Origin: an uncultured Verrucomicrobia subdivision 3 bacterium
GTDB lineage: Bacteria; Verrucomicrobiota; Verrucomicrobiia; Limisphaerales; UBA11358
NCBI GenBank assembly: GCA_903911825.1
Contig: CAIWFB010000040.1
Span: 1-45,183, forward strand
Direction: 5' to 3'
DNA length: 45,183 nt
The position numbers and the translations under genes were made by a program. Shown piece after piece: positions 22,997-31,361 of this stretch. Numbering within the stretch: the stretch's first letter is position 1; each line of letters opens with the position of its first letter. The notes under the pieces were generated by a model, which was given only the letters and a program-made list of their open reading frames with translations, ran no database searches and had not been told where the DNA came from.

Positions 22997-23757
22997 GCGA
23001 GTTTTACCGCCTCCTGCGCGGTGCGTAGCTTTTTCAATTCTTCTTCCGCGTTCAACCGTTCGGCCACTTTTTCATCCGTGCGGATCTTTCCGTCTTTCAA
23101 AATGATCATGCGCTTGGTGTAGCGCGCCACATCCAGCTCGTGCGTGACCATGACGATGGTGATGCCTTGCTCATTCAATTTCTGAAACACGCCCATGATT
23201 TCGATGCTCGTCTGGCTATCGAGATTGCCCGTCGGTTCATCCGCGAGCAGCAGCGAAGGTTGATTCACCAAAGCGCGGGCGATAGCGACGCGTTGCTGTT
23301 GGCCGCCGGAAAGTTGGTTAGGTTTGTGATCGGCGCGCTGCCCTAAGCCGACCAATTCCAACGAAGCCAGCGCCCGCTGACGCTGTTCCTGCGACGTCAC
23401 GCGGCGATGATTGTAGAGCATCGGCATTTCGACATTCTCCACCGCCGTGGTGCGCGACAGCAGGTTGAAACCTTGAAATACGAAACCGATTTTATCATTC
23501 CGAATTTCCGCGCGCTGTTCGCGATCGAGCGTGGAAACGTCAATGCCATCAAGAAAATAATTTCCGCTTGTCGGTCGGTCGAGACAGCCGATCATGTTCA
23601 TCAACGTGCTTTTGCCGGAGCCGCTGGAGCCCATGATGGCCACAAATTCGCCGGGCAAAATATCCAGCGAGACACCGCGCACGGCGTGGACATCCACTTC
23701 ACCAGTGCGGTAAATCTTGTGGATGTCCGTGAGTTGGATGACGGGGCGCGTGGACAC
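22993..23757 (-). CDS. MacB/LolD-type ABC transporter ATPase
   Basis: The 254-residue protein is an ABC ATPase: Walker A GSSGSGKST, Q-loop FVFQGFNLL, signature LSGGQQQR, Walker B LLLADEPTGNLD and the switch His in MVTHELDVA. Its opening (IQLTDIHKIYRTGEVDVHAVRGVSLDI) is typical of the MacB/LolD branch. It is the middle gene of an adaptor-ATPase-permease operon, starting 11 bases after the adaptor stop and overlapping the permease start by 4 bases. Confidence 0.95.
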   Translation of the reverse strand: MSTRPVIQLTDIHKIYRTGEVDVHAVRGVSLDILPGEFVAIMGSSGSGKSTLMNMIGCLDRPTSGNYFLDGIDVSTLDREQRAEIRNDKIGFVFQGFNLLSRTTAVENVEMPMLYNHRRVTSQEQRQRALASLELVGLGQRADHKPNQLSGGQQQRVAIARALVNQPSLLLADEPTGNLDSQTSIEIMGVFQKLNEQGITIVMVTHELDVARYTKRMIILKDGKIRTDEKVAERLNAEEELKKLRTAQEAVKLA

Positions 23758-23768
23758 GTTAGCTAGTT

Positions 23769-25004
23769 TTAACGACGCGGCATATTGCCGCCGCCAAACG
23801 GATTGGAGGATTGCGCAGCCGCTGGCGCATCGGTGCTGACAACGCCAGAAACCACTTTGTCGCCTTCTTTGAGGCCCTCAACTACTTCGGTAAAAATACC
23901 GTCGGTGATGCCCGTCTTGACCTGCACCGGGATGAGTTCGGCCGAATTTTCACCCGCTAACTTATAAACCGTGCGGACGTTCCGGTTACCGCGGCCTTTG
24001 CCCTTGCCGTTGGCCACGGCGTTGGTCGGCTGCGGGAGGCTGATTAGTTGGTTGGTCAAGATGTTTGCCGTTTCGGGTGGCCGGAAACGCAGGGCGGCAT
24101 TGGGAATTTTTAAGGCGTCCGGCCGTTGCGCCACGATGATGGAAACGTTCGCCGTCATGCCGGGTTTCAATTTGTAATCGGCATTAGTCACGCCGATGAC
24201 GGCGTCGTAAGTCACAACGTTATTGAGCGTCGTGGGTGAGTTACGCACCTGCGTCACTTCGCCATGAAATGTCCGATAAGGATACGCGTCCACCGTAAAT
24301 TCCACGATTTGATCTTCTTGAATCCCGCCGACATCTGCTTCCGCCACGGCTGCGTCAATCTGCATCTTCGTCAGATCATTCGCGATCTGGAATAGCGTCG
24401 GCGTATTAAAACTAGCGGCGACCGTCTGACCCACATCTACCGCACGTAAAATAATGACGCCATCCACCGGTGAAATAATTTTGGTGTAGCCCAAGCTGGC
24501 CTTGGAATTATCGAGCAACGCCTGTTTGATTTTCACGACCGCTTCCGCCTGATGCAGTGTGGCGATGGAAATGTCGAAGTCGGAACCGGAAACGAGTTGG
24601 TTGGTGTAAAGTTCGGCGTTGCGCTTCGCTTGCACGCGCTGCAATTCCAGATTCGCCATCGAGTTCGCTAGGTCCGCTTCCGCCTGCGCCACCTGCGCCA
24701 GATAAACGCGCTGGTCGATCTCCGCGATGATCTGGCCGTTCGTCACCGGCGAATTAAAATCCACATACAGCGTATTGATGCGCCCCGATACCTGACAGCC
24801 AACCTGCACGCTTTTCACCGGATTCAAAATGCCCGTCGCGGTCACATTTTGGGTGATTTCGCCGCGCGTGGCCGACACGGTGTTGAAGCTCAACGCGCTC
24901 GCCTGCCCGTGGAAAAAATAAAAATACCCACCGGCCATCGCTGCTACAACGATTGCCAGAATCAAAAACCACTTAATCCATCCGCTGCCTGATTTTTCCG
25001 CCAT
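23769..25004 (-). CDS. MacA-like periplasmic adaptor (HlyD family)
   Basis: From the ATG at 25004 the protein has 411 residues; a TTG further upstream would add 16 residues before the membrane anchor. One N-terminal helix (WIKWFLILAIVVAAMAGGYFYFF) is followed by a barrel-sandwich domain (GILNPVKSVQVGCQVSGRI), a coiled-coil hairpin (about 95-165), the second lipoyl half (SPVDGVIILRAVDVGQTV) and beta-barrel domains. A Gly/Asn/Lys-rich insert lies near residue 335. The protein bridges the MacB-type permease to an outer-membrane channel. It heads the exporter operon and is divergent from trpD. Confidence 0.92.
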   Translation of the reverse strand: MAEKSGSGWIKWFLILAIVVAAMAGGYFYFFHGQASALSFNTVSATRGEITQNVTATGILNPVKSVQVGCQVSGRINTLYVDFNSPVTNGQIIAEIDQRVYLAQVAQAEADLANSMANLELQRVQAKRNAELYTNQLVSGSDFDISIATLHQAEAVVKIKQALLDNSKASLGYTKIISPVDGVIILRAVDVGQTVAASFNTPTLFQIANDLTKMQIDAAVAEADVGGIQEDQIVEFTVDAYPYRTFHGEVTQVRNSPTTLNNVVTYDAVIGVTNADYKLKPGMTANVSIIVAQRPDALKIPNAALRFRPPETANILTNQLISLPQPTNAVANGKGKGRGNRNVRTVYKLAGENSAELIPVQVKTGITDGIFTEVVEGLKEGDKVVSGVVSTDAPAAAQSSNPFGGGNMPRR

Positions 25005-25121
25005 AATATAAATGCTTTCTCTGCCGCTTGAGACAGTTTGCGCAACCGCCAAGTTACGATAAATCGTGTCAGCGCCGCAATTTCAGTTTGTTCCTTTCGC
25101 GTGCCACCGTAAAATCGCGCC

Positions 25122-26180
25122 GTGCTCGAAGCTCTCACCATCCAACTCGCCGCCGCGCAAGCCTTGTCTGCGGAACAAGTGCGGCACGCCGTCACGGCGC
25201 TCACGGACGAAGCCATCGCCGCGCCGACCAAGGCGGAATTTCTCGCCCGCCTCGCCCAAAAAGGCGAAACAGCCGAAGAAATTGCCGCCTTTGCCAGCAC
25301 GCTCCGCGAAAAATCCATCCACCCGCCGATTGAAAATTCTTGGCGCGAGTTGAATGAGATTCTCGACATCGTCGGCACCGGCGGTGATCGCCTCGGCACA
25401 TTCAACATTTCCACCACCAGCGCCATCGTCTGCGCTGCAGCGGGCGTCGTCGTGGCTAAGCACGGGAATCGCGCCGTTACTTCCCAATCCGGCAGCGCCG
25501 ATGTGCTCGAAGCGCTCGGCATCCGCATTGATCTATCGCCCGCCGAAGCTGCCGTGGCGTTGCGCGAAAAGAAATTCGCATTTTTCTTCGCGCCAAATTT
25601 TCATCCCGCCTTCAAACACATCGCCCCCGCGCGCAAGCTCTGCGCCGAACGCGGGCAGCGCACCATTTTCAATTTCCTCGGGCCGTTGCTCAATCCCGCG
25701 CATCCCACCGCCATGCTTGTGGGCGTGCCGCGCGCGGAACTCGGCGCCGCGTTGGCCAAGGTGCTGCAAGCTCTAGGCGTCCGACGCGGCATGGTCGTGA
25801 CCGGCAAAGTAGCTGCGGAAAAAGCTGCCGGTCAGGCCGCCACCATTGATGAACTCTCCACGCTCGGCGACAATTTCGTGGCGGAGTTTTATCACGAACG
25901 CGGCTTCACCAAATCGTTGCTGACGCTGGAGAATTTTCCCCTGCAACCCGCGCAACTGGCCGATTTGCTCGGTGGTGATAAATTTCAAAACGCAGAAATC
26001 ACGCGGCAAATTCTCGCCGGCAAAGATCGCGGGCCGAAGCGGGATGCGGTGTTGTTGAATGCGGGTGCCGCGTTGTTCGTTGCGGGCAAAACTAAATCGC
26101 TGGCCGAAGGTTGGGAGTTGGCGGGCGAAACGATTGATGCGGGCGCGGCCAGCGCCAAGTTGGCCGAACTGGCGAGTTAA
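25122..26180 (+). CDS. trpD: Anthranilate phosphoribosyltransferase
   Basis: The 352-residue enzyme joins anthranilate to PRPP, the second step of the tryptophan branch. The PRPP-binding signature GTGGDRLGTFNISTTSA is followed by KHGNRAVTSQSGSADVLEALG, FAPNFHPAFKHIAPARK and the NFLGPLLNPA region, all typical. The start is GTG at 25122; no ATG gives a full N-terminal helix. It stands apart from trpB at the window start, so the trp genes are scattered. The last codons overlap the stop of the convergent Sel1 gene. Confidence 0.97.
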   Translation: MLEALTIQLAAAQALSAEQVRHAVTALTDEAIAAPTKAEFLARLAQKGETAEEIAAFASTLREKSIHPPIENSWRELNEILDIVGTGGDRLGTFNISTTSAIVCAAAGVVVAKHGNRAVTSQSGSADVLEALGIRIDLSPAEAAVALREKKFAFFFAPNFHPAFKHIAPARKLCAERGQRTIFNFLGPLLNPAHPTAMLVGVPRAELGAALAKVLQALGVRRGMVVTGKVAAEKAAGQAATIDELSTLGDNFVAEFYHERGFTKSLLTLENFPLQPAQLADLLGGDKFQNAEITRQILAGKDRGPKRDAVLLNAGAALFVAGKTKSLAEGWELAGETIDAGAASAKLAELAS

Positions 26181-26854
26181 ATACTATCGCCGGACTGGCC
26201 CGCTTCTTCCGCCGCGTAGTGCAAGCCGAGGTTGTGCTGGGCGGTTTTATTCCCCTGCCGAGCGGCGCGAATGAACCATTTCACCGCCAACGCCGGATCT
26301 TTTTCCACGCCACGACCGGTCTGATAACACAGCCCGAGATTGCATTGGGCATCCGAAAGTTCTTGTTCCGCTGCGAGCAAATACCACTTGGCTGCTTCCG
26401 CAAAATCTTGTTCCACCACCTGACCGGTTTCGCAAAAAACGCCCAGGTTGAATTGCGCTGCTGGATAACCGCGCTCCGCCGCTTCGCGATACCATTTCAC
26501 CGCTTCGGCATAATTTTGCGGCACGCCCTGACCGGTTTCGTAAAGGGTGCCGAGATTGAATTGCGCCGCCGGATCGCCTTGCTCGGCCGCTTCGCGCAGC
26601 CATTTCGCAGCCTCGCCAAATTCCTGCGGCACGCCCTGCCCCATCCAGTAGCAGACGCCGAGATAACATTGCCCCACCGGATCATTTTGCTCCGCCGAAC
26701 GCTTCAACCACTTCACGGCTTCGGTATGGTTTTGCTCCACGCCCTGCCCGTTTTGGTAGCACACACCGAGGTAACACTGCGCCTGCGCATCGCCCGCTTC
26801 GGCGGCGGCCCGCATGGCTTCAGGTGAATCCCAAGATTTGCGGTTAGAAGACAT
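26177..26854 (-). CDS. Sel1-repeat (TPR-like) protein
   Basis: From the ATG at 26854 the protein has 225 residues; an ATG at 26875 would add seven. It consists of about six 36-residue Sel1-like repeats of the form A..W...AAEQG...AQ..LG..Y..GQGV..., each a helix-turn-helix. They build a curved scaffold for protein-protein contacts. There is no signal peptide, so it is probably cytoplasmic. The repeats are very alike in sequence, suggesting recent internal duplication. It converges with trpD, overlapping by 4 bases. Partner and role are unknown. Confidence 0.9.
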   Translation of the reverse strand: MSSNRKSWDSPEAMRAAAEAGDAQAQCYLGVCYQNGQGVEQNHTEAVKWLKRSAEQNDPVGQCYLGVCYWMGQGVPQEFGEAAKWLREAAEQGDPAAQFNLGTLYETGQGVPQNYAEAVKWYREAAERGYPAAQFNLGVFCETGQVVEQDFAEAAKWYLLAAEQELSDAQCNLGLCYQTGRGVEKDPALAVKWFIRAARQGNKTAQHNLGLHYAAEEAGQSGDSI

Positions 26855-26947
26855 TTTTGTAAGCGGAGGCAGCATAACTTTACGCCCGCCGAAAACAAGC
26901 CGCCAATTTCACTTCCGCGCAAGGCCATTGCCTGTTACAAAACCCGC

Positions 26948-27763
26948 ATGGCAGCATCCTATAAAATCGGTTTTCTCGGCGCGGGCAAAATGGCCACCGC
27001 GCTCGCCCAAGGTTTTGTCAACGCCAAGCTCGTTAAAGCGAACCAACTCCTCGCCGCCGACCCCTTCGAAGCCGCACGCCAACATTTTACCAGCGAAACC
27101 GGCGCAAAAACTGTCGCCGCCAACCTCGACGTGGCCAAAGGCGCGACAGTTCTCTTCATTGCCACCAAGCCGGATCAAGTCGCAGCGGCGCTCGCGGAAA
27201 TTTCCGGCGCGTTTGGCAAAAATCATTTACTCATCTCCATCGCGGCTGGCGTGACGCTCGCGAAACTAGAAGCCGCGTTGTCTGCGGGCGCGCGCGTCAT
27301 CCGCGTGATGCCCAACACACCCGCGCTCGTCGGAGCCGGAGCCTCCGCCTTTGCGCTCGGCAAAAATGCGACCGCCGCTGATGGTGAATTGGCCAAAAAA
27401 CTTCTCTCTGCCGTCGGCCTTGCGCTACCCGTGAAAGAAAGTCTGCTCGATGCCGTCACCGGCTTGAGCGGCAGCGGTCCGGCGTATGTCTATCAATTCA
27501 TCGAAGCCTTGAGCGACGGCGGTGTGGCGGCGGGTTTGCCCCGCGACGTCGCCACCAAACTCGCCGCGCAAACCGTGCTCGGCGGCGCGAAAATGGTTTT
27601 GGAAACCGGCCTGCATCCCGGCACGCTCAAAGATCAAGTAACCAGCCCCGGCGGCACCACGATTGAAGGCCTTCATGAATTAGAAAAAGGCAAACTCCGC
27701 GCCACCGTGATGAGCGCCGTGCGTTCCGCGACGGAGAAGTCGAAGAAGCTGGGGCAAGGGTAA
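26948..27763 (+). CDS. proC: Pyrroline-5-carboxylate reductase
   Basis: The 271-residue enzyme performs the last step of proline synthesis. The NADPH-binding start YKIGFLGAGKMATALAQGF, IATKPDQV, ISIAAGVTL and RVMPNTPALVGAGASAF are standard. The C-terminal dimer-forming half carries AVTGLSGSGPAYVYQFIEALSDGGVAAGLPR and the signature TSPGGTTIEGLHELE. Length and motifs are normal. It is followed after 20 bases by an AT-rich gene of unknown function. Confidence 0.97.
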   Translation: MAASYKIGFLGAGKMATALAQGFVNAKLVKANQLLAADPFEAARQHFTSETGAKTVAANLDVAKGATVLFIATKPDQVAAALAEISGAFGKNHLLISIAAGVTLAKLEAALSAGARVIRVMPNTPALVGAGASAFALGKNATAADGELAKKLLSAVGLALPVKESLLDAVTGLSGSGPAYVYQFIEALSDGGVAAGLPRDVATKLAAQTVLGGAKMVLETGLHPGTLKDQVTSPGGTTIEGLHELEKGKLRATVMSAVRSATEKSKKLGQG

Positions 27764-27783
27764 GTTGTCTGTTTGAAACTAAG

Positions 27784-28245
27784 ATGAAAGATAAAAATAA
27801 CATCTTTGGTTGTTTTATTTCTTACCCGTCGCTTTATCACGACGCTACTCAACAAATGCGAGATTTAGCCAACGAGCAAGGGGATTTATTTCGCACTTAT
27901 ATTTGGGGCGAGGGGAAAATTTGCGACACTTTGGAGAAATTGAAAAACGAAGATTACGGGAAAGATTTGGTATTGGTTTTATTTCAGTTTTATGTAAAGC
28001 CGATTCCATATGTGTTGCAAAACTTAAAAGACATAGAAAGTTATAGGAAAAAGGAAAAATCAATTGGGATACCGATAATCGCAAACGATGAAAACTTTTT
28101 TTGTAAATCCGAACAGGATCGCCGCAATTTCTTAAAGAAATCAATTTTCCAAAAACTTGATGTGTTGGAAGTAGTAGTAAAACGCAGAAAACTTGATACG
28201 AAAATGGATTTGCTCAAATCTGATTTGAAGAAAATCTTGACATGA
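27784..28245 (+). CDS. AT-rich gene of unknown function (possible immunity-type protein)
   Basis: The 153-residue protein is alpha/beta, lysine-rich and cytoplasmic, with FGCFISYPSLYHDATQQM, YGKDLVLVLFQFYVKPIPYVL and EKSIGIPIIANDENFF as its most distinctive segments. From memory these faintly resemble small immunity proteins of polymorphic toxin loci (Imm44-like), which I cannot verify. Its composition is far AT-richer than proC and the transporter around it, a strong sign of transfer. Its stop overlaps the ATG of the next gene by 4 bases, placing it in a cassette with the DUF2442/DUF4160 pair. Confidence 0.6.
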   Translation: MKDKNNIFGCFISYPSLYHDATQQMRDLANEQGDLFRTYIWGEGKICDTLEKLKNEDYGKDLVLVLFQFYVKPIPYVLQNLKDIESYRKKEKSIGIPIIANDENFFCKSEQDRRNFLKKSIFQKLDVLEVVVKRRKLDTKMDLLKSDLKKILT

Positions 28246-28565
28246 CTTGGTTTCACAACTGTTCGCACCTTGACGCCCCGTTCCCGCAGTGGCACTTTGG
28301 CAACGTGATTCGTCCGGTGAACATTACGGCTTTGCCCGGTTACAAAATCCGCGTGGACTATGCGGATGGCGTCAGCGGCATCGTAGATTTATCCGATTCG
28401 GTCGGACGCGGCGTGTTCACCCCGTTGCAGGACGAGGCGTTTTTCAAAACTGTCCACGTTGGCAAATTTGGCCAGATTGCATGGACGGACGAGATTGAGA
28501 TCTGCCCGGACGCGGCGTATCTCGAAATCACCGGCCAGATTTCCCGCGAGGCGGTTCATGCCTGA
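28242..28565 (+). CDS. DUF2442 protein
   Basis: The family core is clear: ALPGYKIRVDYADGVSGIVDLSDSVGRGVFTPLQDEAFFKTVHVGKFGQIAWTDEIEICPDAAYLEI, roughly residues 30-97. The ATG at 28242 overlaps the previous stop by 4 bases and gives 107 residues. A GTG at 28305 would give 86 and begin just before the conserved core, so the first 21 residues are uncertain. DUF2442 genes usually lie beside DUF4160 genes, as here, in a toxin-antitoxin-like arrangement. No activity is established for this protein. Confidence 0.85.
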   Translation: MTWFHNCSHLDAPFPQWHFGNVIRPVNITALPGYKIRVDYADGVSGIVDLSDSVGRGVFTPLQDEAFFKTVHVGKFGQIAWTDEIEICPDAAYLEITGQISREAVHA

Positions 28566-28818
28566 AGTCAGCCGGTTTTACGGCATCATCATCCGCTTTT
28601 ATTTCCGCGACCATCCGCCCACGCATTTTCACGCCATCTACGCCGAGCACGAGGCGTTGATTGAGATTGAGTCTGGCAAAATTTTTCAAGGCAGCCTGCC
28701 CCGCACAGCTTACGAACTGGTCAACAAATGGCGGTTGATTCATTTGGCGGAATTGCGTGAGAATTGGAACCGGGCGCGGTTGAGCGAATCGGTCTTGCCC
28801 ATCGAACCGCTCGAATAA
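28558..28818 (+). CDS. DUF4160 protein
   Basis: The 86-residue protein starts at the ATG at 28558, overlapping the DUF2442 stop by 8 bases. It shows the full DUF4160 pattern: PEVSRFYGIIIRFYFRDHPPTHFHA, EHEALIEIESGKIFQGSLP and LAELRENWNRARL. The conserved HPPxHFHA stretch could bind metal or nucleic acid. With DUF2442 it forms a two-gene unit often listed as a putative toxin-antitoxin system; which partner would be the toxin is not settled. Confidence 0.9.
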   Translation: MPEVSRFYGIIIRFYFRDHPPTHFHAIYAEHEALIEIESGKIFQGSLPRTAYELVNKWRLIHLAELRENWNRARLSESVLPIEPLE

Positions 28819-28824
28819 AATTTC

Positions 28825-29997
28825 ATGATTCCTCCCACCGAAAAACAAGCGCGGTTCTTCTGGTTCGCCCTGACGGGCGTGGCGGCGGCGACGGTCATCG
28901 GGCTCATCGTTGGCGCGGTTTGGGGCTTGGGGCAGGTGCTGAATCTATTGAGTCCGGTGCTGTGGCCGTTGGCGATTGCGGCGGTGCTGGCGTGTTTGCT
29001 GTCGCCGCTGGTAGATTTTTTCGAGCGCAAAAAAATTCCGCGCGGGCGGGCGATTGTTTTGGTGTTCATCATGGCGTTCGCGCTGATCTTGGCGGTGTTG
29101 GCGAGCGTCATTCCGCAAGTCGTGGTGGAAACGCAGCAGCTGGCGGCGAAGGTGCCGGAGTATTCGCAAAAACTGCAAACGCGCGTCACGACGTTCATCG
29201 CGCATCCGCCGGAATTCATCCGCAATTATCTGCCTAAGCCCGCCGCCGTGACGGTGACGGACACGAATGCGGTGGCCGCGACGGCGTTGCCCGCGAAACC
29301 CGAAAACACCGCGCTCGCTTCGGCGACGACTTGGTTGACGGGCAGTTTGCCGGAGATGGGTTCGTGGCTGTGGAGTCGCGTGGCGCAAGTCGCCTCCGGC
29401 TTCGGCTTGCTGGCGGGGTTGGTGTTGATTCCAGTTTATGCCTTTTATTTTCTATTAGAGAAACGCAGCATTGAAACACATTGGACAGAATACTTGCCGC
29501 TGCAAGATTCGCGGGCGAAGGAAGAAGTCGTTTTCGTGCTCGAGTCCATTCAGCAATATCTCGTCGCCTTTTTTCGTGGGCAAGTGCTCGTGGCGCTCTG
29601 CGATGCGGTGCTTTACACGATTGGCTTCCTCGTCGTGGGCGTGAACTACGCCTTTCTCCTCGGCTTCGCGGCGGTGTTTCTCACGATGATTCCGTTTCTT
29701 GGCGCGATTGTCATTTGCGTCACGGCGCTCACGCTCTCGTTCGTGCAATACGGCGATTGGCTGCATCCGGCGCTGGTGCTGGTGGTCTTCGCGGTGGTGC
29801 AAGGACTCGAAGGACTTTTCATCTCGCCGAAAATCATGGGCGACCGCGTGGGTTTGCATCCGTTGGCAATCATCATCGCAGTGATGGCGGGCACCACGCT
29901 GCTGGGCGGCATTCTCGGCGGCATTCTGGCAATTCCGCTCGCCGCCGCGCTGCGCGTGATCATGTTTCGCTACGTTTGGAAAAAGCCGGCGGCGTGA
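28825..29997 (+). CDS. AI-2E family (PerM-like) transporter
   Basis: The 390-residue membrane protein has about seven or eight helices in the AI-2E/PerM layout. The N-terminal pair (VTGVAAATVIGLIVGAVWGL, LLSPVLWPLAIAAVLACLLSPLVDFFER) leads to a soluble domain (about 100-165). The diagnostic C-terminal segment includes LGFAAVFLTMIPFLGAIV and GLFISPKIMGDRVGLHPLAIIIAVMAG. Members export signalling or other small molecules, or act as antiporters. The gene starts 6 bases after DUF4160, though its GC-rich composition says it is native. Confidence 0.92.
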   Translation: MIPPTEKQARFFWFALTGVAAATVIGLIVGAVWGLGQVLNLLSPVLWPLAIAAVLACLLSPLVDFFERKKIPRGRAIVLVFIMAFALILAVLASVIPQVVVETQQLAAKVPEYSQKLQTRVTTFIAHPPEFIRNYLPKPAAVTVTDTNAVAATALPAKPENTALASATTWLTGSLPEMGSWLWSRVAQVASGFGLLAGLVLIPVYAFYFLLEKRSIETHWTEYLPLQDSRAKEEVVFVLESIQQYLVAFFRGQVLVALCDAVLYTIGFLVVGVNYAFLLGFAAVFLTMIPFLGAIVICVTALTLSFVQYGDWLHPALVLVVFAVVQGLEGLFISPKIMGDRVGLHPLAIIIAVMAGTTLLGGILGGILAIPLAAALRVIMFRYVWKKPAA

Positions 29998-30007
29998 TGG
30001 AAAATTT

Positions 30008-30083
30008 TTAACCGCTAATCGGCGCTCATCTCCGCTGATAAAGACGTTTTGATTAGCGTCCATCAGCGCAGATTAGTGGTTAA
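30008..30083. repeat. Solo inverted decamer element without a gene
   Basis: Each end has TTAAC and three gap-free 10-base units: left CGCTAATCGG, CGCTCATCTC, CGCTGATAAA (30013-30042); right, on the minus strand, CACTAATCTG, CGCTGATGGA, CGCTAATCAA (30049-30078). Only 6 bases separate the arms. The end sequence, unit number and unit length match the arms of the GxxExxY element, but the unit consensus is CRCTRATNNN. It lies in the 136-base gap before thiH and may also act as a terminator. Confidence 0.75.
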
Positions 30084-30133
30084 ATAATTTCTCCGCTCCT
30101 CGACTTCGCGGCAACTTCGCTTAAACTGTCAGC

Positions 30134-31336
30134 GTGAGTTTTGTCGCTGAATTCAATTCGTTGCCGCTCGCGGCGCTGGTCAAAAAATCGCTCGCCACCA
30201 CGGCCGAAGTGGCGCGGGAAGCCGTCAACAAATCCCATCCCACGCTTGCGGATTTTGCGGCGCTGATCTCGCCCGCCGCTGGCGGAATGCTTGAAACCCT
30301 CGGCCAACGCGCCCACCTGAAAACGCAGCAGCGTTTCGGCAAAACCATCCGCCTGTTCGCGCCGCTTTACGTTTCTAACGAGTGCATCAACAACTGTTCC
30401 TACTGCGGTTTCTCGCGCGATAATCCCATTCTCCGCGTCACGCTCGCGCTCGACGAAGTGCAGCGCGAGGCGGATGAATTGAAGTCCCAAGGCTTTCGCA
30501 ACCTGCTGCTCGTCGCGGGCGAACATCCCAAATTTGTCTCCAACAATTATCTCCGCGATTGCGTGGCGAAATTGCATCCCGCATGGCCCAGCATATCGCT
30601 CGAAGTCGGGCCGATGGAAGTGAACGAATACGAACCCATCGTCGCCGCCGGTGCGGATGGCTTGGTCGTGTATCAGGAAACTTACGACCGTGCCGTGTAT
30701 GACCAGATGCACACGCTCGGGCCGAAGAAGAATTTCGATTGGCGCCTCGAAACGCCCGAGCGCGCTTACGCCGCCGGATTCCGTCGCCTTGGCTTGGGCG
30801 CGCTCTACGGCTTGGCCGATTGGCGTTACGAAGCCTTGAGCCTCGCGGCGCACGCGGATTATTTGCTGCGCCACTGCTGGAAGGCGCAGCTCACTATTTC
30901 CTTGCCGCGTTTGCGTCCGTGCGCGGGCGAATTCGAGCCGCTCACCACGCTCAGCGACCGCGAACTTGCCCAGCTCATCTGCTCGTTTCGCTTGATGTTT
31001 CCCGATGTCGGCATCGTGCTTTCCACGCGCGAGACACCCAAATTACGCGATGGTTTGATTCCGCTCGGCATCACCATGATGAGCGCGGGCGCACGCACCG
31101 AACCCGGCGGCTACACCGGCGCCGGCAAAGACAAAATCCATCACACCGAACGCGGTATCATCAAAGAAATCGCCGCCAACTCCAGTGAATGGGCGCCGTC
31201 CGAAAAACGGCCGACCAATGCCACCGGCCAATTCGACATCGGCGATGAACGGTCGCCGCAGGAAGTGGCAGAACTCATCCGCCGCCTCGGCTACGAACCG
31301 GTCTGGAAAGACTGGGATGCCGCGCTGACGGCGTGA
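30134..31336 (+). CDS. thiH: 2-iminoacetate synthase (radical SAM, ThiH)
   Basis: The 400-residue radical SAM enzyme splits tyrosine into dehydroglycine and p-cresol for the thiazole half of thiamine. The cluster motif is C84-x3-C88-x2-C91 in NECINNCSYCGFSRDN. RNLLLVAGEHP, VYQETYDRAVYDQMHTLGPKKNFDWRLETPERA and the C-terminal MMSAGARTEPGGY are typical of ThiH. The start is GTG at 30134. thiS lies 1.55 kb downstream, with two other genes between. thiG and thiF are not in the window. Confidence 0.95.
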   Translation: MSFVAEFNSLPLAALVKKSLATTAEVAREAVNKSHPTLADFAALISPAAGGMLETLGQRAHLKTQQRFGKTIRLFAPLYVSNECINNCSYCGFSRDNPILRVTLALDEVQREADELKSQGFRNLLLVAGEHPKFVSNNYLRDCVAKLHPAWPSISLEVGPMEVNEYEPIVAAGADGLVVYQETYDRAVYDQMHTLGPKKNFDWRLETPERAYAAGFRRLGLGALYGLADWRYEALSLAAHADYLLRHCWKAQLTISLPRLRPCAGEFEPLTTLSDRELAQLICSFRLMFPDVGIVLSTRETPKLRDGLIPLGITMMSAGARTEPGGYTGAGKDKIHHTERGIIKEIAANSSEWAPSEKRPTNATGQFDIGDERSPQEVAELIRRLGYEPVWKDWDAALTA

Positions 31337-31361
31337 AATCGCGATTTAGGTGAGGTTAAAA

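Noticed and set aside
30008..30083. Calling the solo decamer element only a rho-independent terminator
   Set aside because: It could fold as a hairpin, but its ordered 10-base units and TTAAC ends match the GxxExxY element and are not needed for a terminator; no T-run follows the stem.
30080..30874. A 264-codon minus-strand frame overlapping thiH
   Set aside because: thiH on the other strand has all its catalytic motifs, and the antisense product has no recognisable domain.
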